52,039 nt of DNA from Candidatus Gastranaerophilales bacterium (GCA_017415185.1 JAFQHZ010000011.1:1-52039), one strand, 5' to 3'; positions 35,317 to 43,741 are shown, counted from the first letter of the stretch. Translations and numbers: made by a program. Notes: a model not told the origin generated them from the sequence alone.

Positions 35317-35347
35317 AAAAAGCCTGAAACTAGATGTTTCAGGCTTT
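35317..35347 (-). terminator. Intrinsic terminator of tRNA-Val
   Basis: AAAAGCCTGAAAC pairs with GTTTCAGGCTTT around loop TAGAT. On the minus strand it starts two bases after the tRNA CCA end and finishes in a T run. Confidence 0.9.
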
Positions 35348-35349
35348 GA

Positions 35350-35425
35350 TGGTGGGCGTTGAGAGGCTCGAACTCCCGACATCTTCCTTGTAAGGGAAGC
35401 GCTCTACCAACTGAGCTAAACGCCC
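35350..35425 (-). tRNA. tRNA-Val (anticodon UAC), CCA end encoded
   Basis: The minus strand gives a canonical cloverleaf. The acceptor stem is GGGCGTT/AACGCCC with A73 and an encoded CCA. The D arm is GCTCAGTTGGTAGAGC, the anticodon stem-loop CTTCC-CTTACAA-GGAAG has anticodon TAC, and the T arm reads GGGAGTTCGAGCCTCTC. A promoter precedes it and a terminator follows, so it is a single-tRNA transcription unit. Confidence 0.97.
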
Positions 35426-35438
35426 TTGAGCAATATCT

Positions 35439-35466
35439 ATATTACACCATCAATTTTTAATGTCAA
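35439..35466 (-). promoter_or_regulatory. Promoter of tRNA-Val
   Basis: On the minus strand TTGACA (35466-35461) and TAATAT (35444-35439) are 16 bases apart. The predicted start near 35432 is seven bases before the mature tRNA. Confidence 0.7.
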
Positions 35467-35470
35467 GCAT

Positions 35471-37291
35471 TTATTTTGCAATTTCCAAAATTTCTTCTTG
35501 ATTTTTAAATTGCATATTATAAAGATTTTTATATTTTCCTTCTGAAATATTTATCAATTCTTCGTGTGTGCCTGTTTCAACAATTTTGCCATCATCGATA
35601 ACCACGATTTTGTCAGCATTGAAAATCGTTGAAAGTCTATGCGCAATAACAAAAACGGTTTTGTCTTGCATTAAGTTATCAAGGGCTTTTTGAACAATTT
35701 TTTCAGATTTATTATCGAGTGCTGATGTTGCTTCGTCTAATACGACAATTGGAGCATTTTTAATCATTGCACGAGCAATTGCAATTCTTTGTTGTTGTCC
35801 GCCTGATAATGATTCTCCGTTTTCAGCAATTAGTGTATTGATTCCATCTTCCAAAGAATTAACAAAATCATCCAAGTGTGCCGCTTTTAAAACTTTATTC
35901 AAATCTTCTTCTGAGGCGTTTTTGTTTCCAATTAAAATATTTTCTTTAATTGTTCCGCTAAACAAGAAATTATGCTGGAATACTTGCGAAATAGAATCTC
36001 TTAAAGAGTTCAAATCGAAGTCTTTAATGTTTACGCAATCGAAATATATTCCGCCTTCATTAACATCGTAAAACCTTGGCAAAAGATTAACTATTGTCGA
36101 TTTTCCACCGCCAGAATTTCCTACAATTGCAATTGTTTGACCTTTTTTTGCTTCAAAAGAAACATTTTTTAAGATTTCTTTTGTTTCATCATAAGCAAAG
36201 TTTATGTTTTTGAATTCTATTTTTTCTGGTGCAAAATCGAGTTTTCTTTTGCCTTCGTCCTTGATTCTTGTGTTGAAATCAAACAAATCAAACACCCTGT
36301 TTATTGCAACGAAAATATTTTGAATATTTGTTAAATCGTTTCCGAGAGTTTTAATTGGCTTGTAAAGTAGCAATAATGATGTAATAAAGCTTGCAAAGCT
36401 TCCTGTTGTCAATCTTCCTGCTACAATCAAGTTATTTCCAACATACATAACAACCGCTATTCCAATGCTTGCAATGATATACATTATTGGAGAAAGCCAT
36501 CCGGTTCTTTTTGTAAGGGAAATTTGAAGAGTAAATGTTTCTCTAATCATATTTTTAACTTTAGAAAACATATCTTCTTGTAAATTGTATCCTGATATTA
36601 CTTTGTTGCCTTTGTGTGTTTCATTGAAAGCTGTTGCAATATTTCCTCCAACAACGGTAGTTTTGTTTGAAACTTGTTTAATTTTTTTTCTCAATAGTGC
36701 CATTGGAACAAAAGCGCAAACTAAAACAATTACGCCAACAACAGCCAATTCCCATGAATTATACAAAAGAACAAAAATTAAACCCAATGCGCTTGTAAAA
36801 GAAGTTATTAAAGTTTTAATTGAATTGATTAAAACTCTGCTTGCAACTTCAGGATCTGTTAAAAAGCGAGATAAAACAAGTCCTGATGAGTTATCATCAT
36901 AAAATTTTGAATCTAAATAGATTAATTTTTTATATAAATCAATTTTCACATTGTTTGCAATTGTTAAACTAATCCAATCGGAAAAATATGTGTTTAAGTA
37001 TCTTAATATACCCTGCACTCCTGCAAAAATAACAATTCCCGGAGGAATTATTTTTGCAAGAAAATCTCTTGTTAAAACATATCCGTGCAAATCAAGAGTT
37101 TGACCATTAACCACAACATCAATATATGGTTTAAGAGCAAAAGCAGTAACGCCATCTAATAAACCAAGAGGTATTGCAAGAAGAAAAGTTGCAATTATTC
37201 TAAACATTAGCGGTTTAATATATGGAAAAATTCTTTTTAATAAATATGCATAATCAAAAGCGCTGTCTGTTTTAATTTCGTTTAATTTCAT
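35471..37291 (-). CDS. ABC exporter, MsbA/lipid-A or multidrug type (fused permease and ATPase)
   Basis: The 606-residue half-transporter has six transmembrane helices (about 20-320). An ATPase domain follows, with Walker A VGNSGGGKST near 393, signature LSGGQQQRIAIARA near 495, Walker B IVVLDEATSALD, and the switch histidine in VIAHRLS. The whole layout is that of MsbA-like homodimeric exporters, which flip lipids or drugs outward. In a diderm cell lipid A-core transport is plausible, but the substrate is not determined. AGAGAT precedes the ATG at 37291. The tRNA-Val promoter follows its stop directly, with no terminator between. Confidence 0.9.
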   Translation of the reverse strand: MKLNEIKTDSAFDYAYLLKRIFPYIKPLMFRIIATFLLAIPLGLLDGVTAFALKPYIDVVVNGQTLDLHGYVLTRDFLAKIIPPGIVIFAGVQGILRYLNTYFSDWISLTIANNVKIDLYKKLIYLDSKFYDDNSSGLVLSRFLTDPEVASRVLINSIKTLITSFTSALGLIFVLLYNSWELAVVGVIVLVCAFVPMALLRKKIKQVSNKTTVVGGNIATAFNETHKGNKVISGYNLQEDMFSKVKNMIRETFTLQISLTKRTGWLSPIMYIIASIGIAVVMYVGNNLIVAGRLTTGSFASFITSLLLLYKPIKTLGNDLTNIQNIFVAINRVFDLFDFNTRIKDEGKRKLDFAPEKIEFKNINFAYDETKEILKNVSFEAKKGQTIAIVGNSGGGKSTIVNLLPRFYDVNEGGIYFDCVNIKDFDLNSLRDSISQVFQHNFLFSGTIKENILIGNKNASEEDLNKVLKAAHLDDFVNSLEDGINTLIAENGESLSGGQQQRIAIARAMIKNAPIVVLDEATSALDNKSEKIVQKALDNLMQDKTVFVIAHRLSTIFNADKIVVIDDGKIVETGTHEELINISEGKYKNLYNMQFKNQEEILEIAK

Positions 37292-37400
37292 TCTATAAAT
37301 CTCTTTTTTCTGCCATCTTGATATATTATTGCATAAAAAAACGCCCTTTGGCTTTTTGTAACTTAAAATGTTAAGATTTTCTCAAAATTCTTTTTTAAAA

Positions 37401-37406
37401 TATAAT
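37401..37406 (+). promoter_or_regulatory. -10 element upstream of the TPR gene
   Basis: A perfect TATAAT at 37401-37406 stands 14 bases before the ATG at 37421. The leader would be about eight bases, with only a weak GGG. No convincing -35 was seen. Confidence 0.45.
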
Positions 37407-37420
37407 GATATTGATGGGAT

Positions 37421-37810
37421 ATGAATCAAAACGTACTTAGAGAATACTATTCAATAATTAAAAACAAAATTCAGCAGTCACATTTTGAAACTGCTTTAAT
37501 TAACATTGACAAATTGATTTATAATTTTCCCAAAAATGAACATGCATATTATTACAGAGGTGTTTGTGAGTTTGCCTTAAATAATCATAAGAATTCGATG
37601 AAATGCTATAACATGGCAATAAAATTAAATCCTGCTTATGCTAAAGCGTATTTTAATCTTGGAGTAATTTATTATGTTGCTAAGCAATATGATTCTGCGC
37701 TTATTAATATCGGAAAAGCTTTGATTATTTTTTCAAGACAAAAAGAGCTTGATAAAAAGAAACGCTGCATTGATGCACTTAAAATAATCGAAAAAGAAAG
37801 GGGTATTTAA
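37421..37810 (+). CDS. Small TPR protein
   Basis: The 129-residue protein consists of about three tetratricopeptide repeats. Clear ones are FETALINIDKLIYNFPKN, AYYYRGVCEFALNNHKNSMKCYNMAIKLNP and AYAKAYFNLGVIYYVAKQYDSALINIGKAL. It has no signal peptide, so it is cytoplasmic and probably a protein-protein adaptor. Its stop overlaps the ATG of the following histidine kinase (TAATG), so the two are translated together. A role as scaffold or partner of that kinase is inferred. The product is short for a TPR protein. Confidence 0.8.
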   Translation: MNQNVLREYYSIIKNKIQQSHFETALINIDKLIYNFPKNEHAYYYRGVCEFALNNHKNSMKCYNMAIKLNPAYAKAYFNLGVIYYVAKQYDSALINIGKALIIFSRQKELDKKKRCIDALKIIEKERGI

Positions 37811-38790
37811 TGAGTATTTTTTTCTTGCTTCTGTTTTTTTTCTTTTGTTTGATTGCTTTTTGCGTTTTTATATTTTTAATTCATAAATATTTGAAGCTTA
37901 GAATTAAATACAACAGACTTTCAAAATATTTATATAATTATTTAAATGTGATTACTTCTGCTCGTTATGGAAATTTAAATTCCAAATGCGAAGATGGAGT
38001 TGATGCGCTAACAATTCAACTTTCAAAAAACACAAATGCTTTATTAGAAAGTGTTTTTGATAGAGATGCAATGATTGGCGAATATATAGAAAAAGAAAAA
38101 CAAACTCAAAATATTAAACAAGATTTTATTTCAAGCTTGGCTCATGATTTAAAAGTTCCAATTATTGCTCAAGACAACACATACGATTTATTTTTAAATG
38201 GAAATTTTGGCGAGATTACAAACATTCAAAAATCTGCAATTGAAAATCTGAAAATTTCAAACAATGATTTAAAAAATTTAATTGCAGATTTATTGGATGC
38301 GCACAAGCTAGACAAACAAGAATTAAACTTAAACATCAAAAAAACCAATATAAATATCCTTATTAATGAAGTTTTAGAACAAAACAAAAGCATTTTAACT
38401 ATACAAAACAAAAATATTATTTTTAATCAAAATGCAGATGTTGAATGTTTTGTGGATTCTTTTTTAATTAAAAGAGTTTTGAATAATTTAATTTCAAATG
38501 CAATATTTTATGGAAAAAATTCAAAAAATATTACAATAACGCTTGAAAAAAAAGCAAAAAACGCAATTATTTCAGTATCCGATGAGGGTGATGGGATTAA
38601 AGAAAAGGATATAAATAATATTTTTAAAAAATATTATACAAGCGCAAAAAAATATTCAAATATTGGAATTGGCTTAGGATTATATATTGCAAACAAAATA
38701 GTTTTAGCGCATAATGGCAAAATTTCTGCAAAAAACAATAAAGATAAAGGCGCAACTTTTAGTATTGTATTGCCAATTGAAAACTGCTAA
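37810..38790 (+). CDS. Membrane-anchored orphan sensor histidine kinase
   Basis: The 326-residue protein has one N-terminal membrane segment (about 3-25), no periplasmic sensor domain and a short linker. The dimerisation/phosphoacceptor box is FISSLAHDLKVPI, with His112. An HATPase domain follows, with the N box NLISNAIFYG, G1 DEGDGI and G2 GIGLGLYIA. No response regulator adjoins it. Input may come from the TPR protein encoded just upstream or from within the membrane. The stop overlaps the -10 element of the next gene's promoter. Confidence 0.88.
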   Translation: MSIFFLLLFFFFCLIAFCVFIFLIHKYLKLRIKYNRLSKYLYNYLNVITSARYGNLNSKCEDGVDALTIQLSKNTNALLESVFDRDAMIGEYIEKEKQTQNIKQDFISSLAHDLKVPIIAQDNTYDLFLNGNFGEITNIQKSAIENLKISNNDLKNLIADLLDAHKLDKQELNLNIKKTNINILINEVLEQNKSILTIQNKNIIFNQNADVECFVDSFLIKRVLNNLISNAIFYGKNSKNITITLEKKAKNAIISVSDEGDGIKEKDINNIFKKYYTSAKKYSNIGIGLGLYIANKIVLAHNGKISAKNNKDKGATFSIVLPIENC

Positions 38791-38793
38791 TAT
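38765..38793 (+). promoter_or_regulatory. Promoter of the xer gene, leaderless type with GTG start
   Basis: TTGTAT (38765-38770) and TAATAT (38788-38793) are 17 bases apart, with an extended TGC at 38785-38787. The -10 ends six bases before the GTG at 38800. The stop codon of the kinase gene lies inside the -10. Confidence 0.6.
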
Positions 38794-38799
38794 TAGGGT

Positions 38800-39687
38800 G
38801 TGAGTGAAACAGGGGAAAATCAAACAATTTCTCAAAACATTTCAGATTATTTAACTTATCTTGAAATGGAGCGTGGCTTGTCTTTAAACACAATAAACGC
38901 TTATCAAAGCGATTTGTTTGCTTTTTTTGAATTTATAGGAATCCAAGAAGGAATTGAATTAAACAATTTAAAAAGGAAAGATTTTTCTTCTTATACAAAA
39001 CACCTTGCAAAAAATGAAATTAATCCTTCGACAATAACTCGAAAAATCGCTTCTATTAAAGGTTTATTTCGATATTTATGCCATAAAAGAATTATTAAAG
39101 TTAATCCCTCAATATCAATTACCCCTCCAAAACTACCAAAAAGATTGCCAAAAGTCTTAACCGAATCGGAACTGGAAAAAATTTTAAAAGAAAATTTGTC
39201 TATTGAAGAATATGCGATTGTAGAATTATTATATAGCGCAGGAATAAGGGTTAGCGAACTAACGCAATTGGAGCTTAACAATATAGATTTAGCTCAAAAT
39301 ATGATAAAAGTTTTTGGCAAAGGTTCTAAAGAAAGAATTGTGCCAATTGGGAAAAAATGTTCTACTGCTTTAAAAAACTATATTAAAAAAAGAGAGTTGA
39401 TTGCTCTTAAATATGATTCAAAACCTTATTTGTTTTTAAATGAAAAAGGCGAAAAAATTTCAAGACAAAAAATCTATCGAATAATTCATTCTTTAGGGAA
39501 AACTATTGGAAAAGATATTTCACCTCATACGATTCGCCATTCTTTTGCAACGCATTTATTAGAAAGAGGGGCCGATTTAAGAGTTGTTCAAGAATTATTG
39601 GGGCACTCAAGTATCGTCACAACGCAATTATATACTCATGTTTCAAAGAAAACTTTAAGAGAAGTTTATTTTAATATTAATAAATAA
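38800..39687 (+). CDS. xerD: Tyrosine recombinase XerC/XerD-like
   Basis: The 295-residue protein has the N-terminal SAM-like core-binding domain and a complete catalytic domain. The active-site residues are the Arg of SAGIRVSEL, the Lys of FGKGSKERIVPI, HTIRHSFATH, LLGHSSIVTTQ and the nucleophile Tyr in LYTHVS. Such enzymes resolve chromosome dimers at dif. XerC and XerD cannot be told apart here, and no flanking att sites or integron parts suggest a mobile element. Translation begins with GTG at 38800; AGGG is too close to act as a ribosome site, which supports a leaderless start. Confidence 0.88.
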   Translation: MSETGENQTISQNISDYLTYLEMERGLSLNTINAYQSDLFAFFEFIGIQEGIELNNLKRKDFSSYTKHLAKNEINPSTITRKIASIKGLFRYLCHKRIIKVNPSISITPPKLPKRLPKVLTESELEKILKENLSIEEYAIVELLYSAGIRVSELTQLELNNIDLAQNMIKVFGKGSKERIVPIGKKCSTALKNYIKKRELIALKYDSKPYLFLNEKGEKISRQKIYRIIHSLGKTIGKDISPHTIRHSFATHLLERGADLRVVQELLGHSSIVTTQLYTHVSKKTLREVYFNINK

Positions 39688-39693
39688 TTTAAG

Positions 39694-39702
39694 TGTTACA
39701 AT
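39694..39702 (+). promoter_or_regulatory. Promoter of bioA, leaderless type
   Basis: The extended -10 TGT-TACAAT spans 39694-39702 and ends six bases before the ATG at 39709. No clear -35 and no ribosome site are seen. Confidence 0.55.
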
Positions 39703-39708
39703 TGTTTT

Positions 39709-41055
39709 ATGGCAATAGATTGGCAAAAAGAAGATTTAAATCATATTTGGCATCCTTGTTCTCAAATGAAAGATTATGAGGAGCTTGCGCCAATTGTGAT
39801 AGAGCGTGGCGAAGGAATTAATCTTTACGATATTAATGGGTCATGTTATAAAGATGTTGTTTCTTCTTGGTGGTGCAATTTATTAGGACATTGCAACCCT
39901 GTTATTACAAAAAGATTAAAAGAACAAGCTGATAAACTTGAACATGTTATTTTTGCCAATTTTTCACACAAGGCAGTAATTGAACTTTGTATGCGTTTGA
40001 AAAAATTTTTGCCAAAAGGACTTTCGAAGTTTAATTTTGCTGATAATGGTTCAAGCTCTATTGAAATGGCGATGAAAATCAGTTTTCAATATTTTCAACA
40101 AATTGGAAAGCCTCAAAAAAAGAGATTCATGGCTTTAACCGATGCTTATCATGGTGAAACAATTTCAGCGCTTTCAATTGGGGATTGTGATTTATATACA
40201 AAAATTTATAAGCCAATTTTGATGGATGTGGTTAGAATTAAAGCTCCTGATTGTTATCGCTGCCCTTACAATAAAAATCGTGAAAATTGCCAATGCGAAT
40301 GTTTTTGCGATTGCGTGCGTCAATTTGAAAAATATGGCGACGAAACAGCAGCAATACTTGTTGAGCCGTTGTTGCAAGGAAGTGCTGGCATGAAGATTTA
40401 TCCTGCGCTTTATTTAAAAAAACTAAGAGAAATTTGCGATAAATATAGCGTTCATTTAATATTAGATGAAATTGCGACTGGCTTTTATCGCACAGGTCGT
40501 GCTTTTGCTTGTAACCATGCAAATATATCTCCTGACATTATGTGTGTTTCAAAAGGATTGACTGGCGGCTATATGCCAATGGCAATTGCAATTACAACGG
40601 ATGAAATATATAACGCTTTTTATGATGATTATAATACCCATAAGGCTTTTATGCATTCGCATACATATAGTGGAAATCCCCTAGGGGCAAGTTGTGCGCT
40701 TGGAGTTTTGGATATATTAGAACAAGGTAAAATTCAAGAAGAATTAAAAGAAAAAACGCCATATTTTAATGAACTTGTTAAAAATAAATTTTTAAATCAT
40801 AAAAACGTTGGTGAAGTTCGCTCTATTGGCTTAATTAATGCAATTGAACTTGTGAATGATAAAAAAGAAAAAATTGGTTTTGAATCAAATTTGAGAATTG
40901 GTTATCAAATTTACAAAAAAGCTCTTAAAAAAGGAGTCTTATTAAGACCCCTTGGAAATGTTATTTACTTCAATCCGCCTTTGATAATTGAAAAAAGCGA
41001 TATGGATTTTGTTGTTGAAGTTGCGCTTCAATGCATGAAGGAAGTTTTAGATTAA
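39709..41055 (+). CDS. bioA: Adenosylmethionine-8-amino-7-oxononanoate aminotransferase
   Basis: BioA makes 7,8-diaminopelargonate in biotin synthesis, using SAM as amino donor and PLP as cofactor. The 448-residue product starts with the family HIWHPCSQMKDY. It holds DVVSSWWCNLLGHCNP, the PLP-binding DEIATGFYRTG and the Schiff-base lysine in CVSKGLTGGYMP. A cysteine-rich stretch (CYRCPYNKNRENCQCECFCDC, residues about 184-204) sits where related enzymes have a shorter CYRCP loop, and could bind a metal. No other biotin gene is near. The gene ends convergently, overlapping the dGTPase-like stop by three bases. Confidence 0.92.
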   Translation: MAIDWQKEDLNHIWHPCSQMKDYEELAPIVIERGEGINLYDINGSCYKDVVSSWWCNLLGHCNPVITKRLKEQADKLEHVIFANFSHKAVIELCMRLKKFLPKGLSKFNFADNGSSSIEMAMKISFQYFQQIGKPQKKRFMALTDAYHGETISALSIGDCDLYTKIYKPILMDVVRIKAPDCYRCPYNKNRENCQCECFCDCVRQFEKYGDETAAILVEPLLQGSAGMKIYPALYLKKLREICDKYSVHLILDEIATGFYRTGRAFACNHANISPDIMCVSKGLTGGYMPMAIAITTDEIYNAFYDDYNTHKAFMHSHTYSGNPLGASCALGVLDILEQGKIQEELKEKTPYFNELVKNKFLNHKNVGEVRSIGLINAIELVNDKKEKIGFESNLRIGYQIYKKALKKGVLLRPLGNVIYFNPPLIIEKSDMDFVVEVALQCMKEVLD

Positions 41056-42302
41056 AATTCGGTCAATTCTTTATAAATTTTAATTGCATAATTATCGCTC
41101 ATGCCTGAAATATAATCTATTATTGCTTGTTTATAGTCTGCTTCATTTTGAATGTCGTAAATGACAAAATTTCTGTATTTTCTTAGCCTATGCGCTTTTT
41201 CGTCAATATTAGAATATTTTATTAACCAATCTGAAAAATCCATTGTTGCTGTTGGATAAAATTTTGAATATTTTTGAAGCTTATGAAGAGTGTTATAGCC
41301 ATCATAATGTGCTTCAAGAAAATCAAAAATATCATTAATTACTAGTTTTGCATATTTCATAAATGGGTTGAAACGAGGGTTTGAATAAATTTTTTGATAA
41401 TTAAATTTTTTAATTTTGTTCATCATATCGTAATGTTCACGAGAAAAAGTTAAACCTTTTTCTGGATTTGAATTTTTGCATAGATTAACAATAAATTCAT
41501 GAATTAAAGAAGAAGTGTTTACATCTTTAAATTTGATTTTCTTTTTCATTACTTCTTGAGCTAATTGTTTTAGCGTCATCATATCTTCTTTATCAAAGAA
41601 TTTATAATTGTATGCATCTTCGATATCTCTTCCTAAATAGGCAATTTTATCTGAAATTTTAACAACACAGCCTTCGTAAGTGTAGGGCATAAATTTGCCT
41701 TTTTCGATTAAATTTAAATCAATAAAATCGTTTCTTGGTTTAAGCGAATTTTCGTTTACTTCTCCGCAATGGCAAACAATTCCGTCTCTTACTGCGTATG
41801 TTAAATTCAAATTTTCTTTAAAGCCGCTATAATTTGGCAGCGTTTCAATATAATCAATGAATCTTAGGGAATTTTTTTCGTGCCAAAATTTTTTATCAAA
41901 GCCATGTTTATCCATTATTTTTTCAATTATTCTTTCGCCATGATGACCAAAAGGGCTATGACCTAAATCATGACCAAGGGCGATGGCTTCAGCAAGAGAA
42001 ACATTTAAGCCTAATGCTTTTGAAATTGTTTTTGAAATGCTTGCAACATGATTAACATGTTCGATTCTTGTGCAAACATGGTCATTATTTGTTGCAAAAA
42101 ATACTTGAGTTTTGTGTTTTAATCTTCGATAGGCGCTTGAATGAAGAATTCTTGTATTATCCCTATCAAATTCAGAGCGAATATCAAAAGGTTTATGAGA
42201 AAGAGGAGAAATTCTTGTGATTGAATTTTCCCATTTTTCATTCCCTTGCACTATTGCAACATTTTCAAATAAATTTTTTTGTATTTCTTCTGTTTCTCTC
42301 AT
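41052..42302 (-). CDS. dgt: Deoxyguanosinetriphosphate triphosphohydrolase-like protein (HD domain)
   Basis: The protein is of the dGTPase/SAMHD1-like HD family, which splits dNTPs to deoxynucleoside and triphosphate. Motifs are RDNTRILHSSAYRRLKHKTQVF, RIEHVNHV, GHDLGHSPFGHHGE and DKIAYLGRDIEDA, all intact. An ATG at 42335 would give 427 residues, but a perfect TATAAT directly abuts it and would start transcription inside the gene. The ATG at 42302 has GGA eight bases ahead and keeps the whole domain (416 residues), so it is preferred. It diverges from the phosphoesterase gene. Confidence 0.88.
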   Translation of the reverse strand: MRETEEIQKNLFENVAIVQGNEKWENSITRISPLSHKPFDIRSEFDRDNTRILHSSAYRRLKHKTQVFFATNNDHVCTRIEHVNHVASISKTISKALGLNVSLAEAIALGHDLGHSPFGHHGERIIEKIMDKHGFDKKFWHEKNSLRFIDYIETLPNYSGFKENLNLTYAVRDGIVCHCGEVNENSLKPRNDFIDLNLIEKGKFMPYTYEGCVVKISDKIAYLGRDIEDAYNYKFFDKEDMMTLKQLAQEVMKKKIKFKDVNTSSLIHEFIVNLCKNSNPEKGLTFSREHYDMMNKIKKFNYQKIYSNPRFNPFMKYAKLVINDIFDFLEAHYDGYNTLHKLQKYSKFYPTATMDFSDWLIKYSNIDEKAHRLRKYRNFVIYDIQNEADYKQAIIDYISGMSDNYAIKIYKELTEF

Positions 42303-42335
42303 CAAAAAATTCCATCTTGACTTATATCTTTGCAT

Positions 42336-42341
42336 ATTATA
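42336..42341 (-). promoter_or_regulatory. -10 element of the dgt gene
   Basis: TATAAT on the minus strand (42341-42336) predicts a start near 42329 and a leader of about 27 bases to the ATG at 42302. The -35 is weak. Confidence 0.5.
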
Positions 42342-42390
42342 CGCAATTTCGTGGATTTTTAAATCATATATGTATTTTATTTTGCTTAAG

Positions 42391-42399
42391 TGCTAGAAT
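42391..42399 (+). promoter_or_regulatory. Promoter of the phosphoesterase gene, leaderless type
   Basis: The extended -10 TGC-TAGAAT (42391-42399) ends six bases before the ATG at 42406. The -35 region is poor and no ribosome site exists. Confidence 0.6.
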
Positions 42400-42405
42400 A
42401 AACTT

Positions 42406-43239
42406 ATGACCAAAGAAATGATGGTAATTATAGCGTTTTTTGTCTTTGTCTTGATAAAAAGCATATTTATCGAGCCAAATGCTCTTAATGTGACTAAGTA
42501 TGAAATCGAGGACAATCAACTGCAAGGAATTAGGATTGCCTATTTGAGTGACTTCCACTTGAAAAGAAGAGACTATAAACGCTTGGATAGAATCGTTAAT
42601 CTTACAAATGCTCAAAACCCAAATGTTGTTTTGTTGGGTGGAGATTTTGCTAGAGGTCATAATATTAATGCTGTAATGAATCCTGAAGTTATGGCTTCAA
42701 AACTGAGCCTTTTAAATGCGCCAACTTATGCTGTTTTAGGCAATGAAGATTGGTGGACTGATGGAAATGCAATATCAAATGCATTAAAAGAAAATGGAAT
42801 AAGGGTTCTTGAAAATTCTAGTATAAGAATTATTTTAAAACAAAGATATGTTGATTTTGCCGGAATTGCAGATTATACAACTCAACAGCCAAAAATAGCA
42901 CAGGCTTTAAGAAGAACTGCTCAACCAAGGATTGTGTTCACTCATAATCCAGATGTTTATTATGATATTGTTGACGATGTTAATCTTGTTTTAGCAGGAC
43001 ACACCCACGGCGGACAATTTATTGTGCCTTTTACTAAGCCGATGTTTGTTCCTTCAAAATTTGGTTCTGAATTTGCGAGCGGTTTAGTTAGAAAAACAAG
43101 AAATAAATTAATCATTTCAAGAGGACTTGGCACTTCAAGTGTTCCTGTTCGATTAAATTGCAAACCTGAAATTGTGATTGTTGATTTTGTTAGAGTTGGA
43201 ACTGTTATTGATCCTCCTGGCAAAAAGAAACGCAAATAA
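42406..43239 (+). CDS. Membrane-anchored metallophosphoesterase, YkuE/YaeI-like
   Basis: The 277-residue calcineurin-type phosphoesterase has one N-terminal membrane segment (about 4-19). All metal motifs are present: IAYLSDFHL, LLGGDFA, AVLGNEDWW and LAGHTHGGQF. The spacing fits the YkuE/YaeI group, which acts on phospholipid-type or nucleotide substrates. The true substrate is unknown. The FTHNPDVY segment before the last motif is also typical. It is probably a peripheral inner-membrane enzyme facing the periplasm or cytoplasm. The NfeD-operon promoter begins at the last base of its stop codon. Confidence 0.85.
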   Translation: MTKEMMVIIAFFVFVLIKSIFIEPNALNVTKYEIEDNQLQGIRIAYLSDFHLKRRDYKRLDRIVNLTNAQNPNVVLLGGDFARGHNINAVMNPEVMASKLSLLNAPTYAVLGNEDWWTDGNAISNALKENGIRVLENSSIRIILKQRYVDFAGIADYTTQQPKIAQALRRTAQPRIVFTHNPDVYYDIVDDVNLVLAGHTHGGQFIVPFTKPMFVPSKFGSEFASGLVRKTRNKLIISRGLGTSSVPVRLNCKPEIVIVDFVRVGTVIDPPGKKKRK

Positions 43240-43268
43240 TTGACACTAAATTTTTAAATATTTATAAT
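43240..43268 (+). promoter_or_regulatory. Perfect consensus sigma-70 promoter of the NfeD-RR-HK-tadA operon
   Basis: TTGACA (43240-43245) and TATAAT (43263-43268) are separated by exactly 17 bases. This is the only fully consensus promoter noticed in the window. The predicted start is near 43275, 17 bases before the ATG at 43292. Confidence 0.88.
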
Positions 43269-43291
43269 TGTATAAGACAAAGGTTGAGGAT

Positions 43292-43741
43292 ATGTATATT
43301 TTTTGGGCAATATTGGGTATAGTTTTTTTGTGCTTGGATTTTTTAAAAACAAGTATTTTAAAACTTACTTTGGCTTCAACTTTTTTGTTTTGTTCAATAA
43401 TTGCATACAAATTTCCTGAAAATAATATTTATCAATTTTATTCTCTTTTGAGTTTTGGAATGCTTTTTTATACGTTAATTAAAATGACTTATAAAAAAGA
43501 AAAACAAGACAAAATCAAAGAAAAGAAAATGGACGATTTTATCGGAAAAACGGCAACTGTAAAAAAAGATATTGGAAAAACATTATCAATCGATGGGCTT
43601 GGTTTTGTTGAGTATAATAATTCTCTTTGGAGCGCTAAAAGCGTTGATGACAAAGAAATTAAAGCAGGAACTTGCGTTCAAATTGTTTCTAAAGAAAACA
43701 AAATTTTAAATGTTAAGGTGGCTTCAAATGCAAAAAAATAA
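43292..43741 (+). CDS. NfeD-like membrane protein (C-terminal OB fold)
   Basis: The 149-residue protein has two or three hydrophobic segments in its first 70 residues. A cytoplasmic OB-fold domain follows (FIGKTATVKKDI, GLGFVEYNNSLWSAKS, IKAGTCVQIVSKENK), as in the short NfeD proteins that partner with stomatin-like proteins. No stomatin or flotillin gene is near. A TTG at 43268 overlaps the promoter and is rejected; the ATG at 43292 has AGGT and GAGG ahead. It overlaps the response regulator by 14 bases, so its role may be in the same envelope-stress circuit (inference). Confidence 0.78.
   Translation: MYIFWAILGIVFLCLDFLKTSILKLTLASTFLFCSIIAYKFPENNIYQFYSLLSFGMLFYTLIKMTYKKEKQDKIKEKKMDDFIGKTATVKKDIGKTLSIDGLGFVEYNNSLWSAKSVDDKEIKAGTCVQIVSKENKILNVKVASNAKK

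Noticed and set aside
37336-37361. Intrinsic terminator between the ABC exporter and the TPR gene
   Set aside because: The GCC/GGC core is only three pairs with a mismatch in the A/T flanks, and no gene ends here on either strand.
38800-39687. Integrase of a mobile element
   Set aside because: No att repeats, no tRNA target, no cargo or excisionase nearby; neighbours are housekeeping genes, so chromosomal XerC/D is more likely.
42303-42335. ATG at 42335 as the dgt start
   Set aside because: The perfect TATAAT abuts it, so that transcript would begin downstream. It remains possible if another promoter exists further up.
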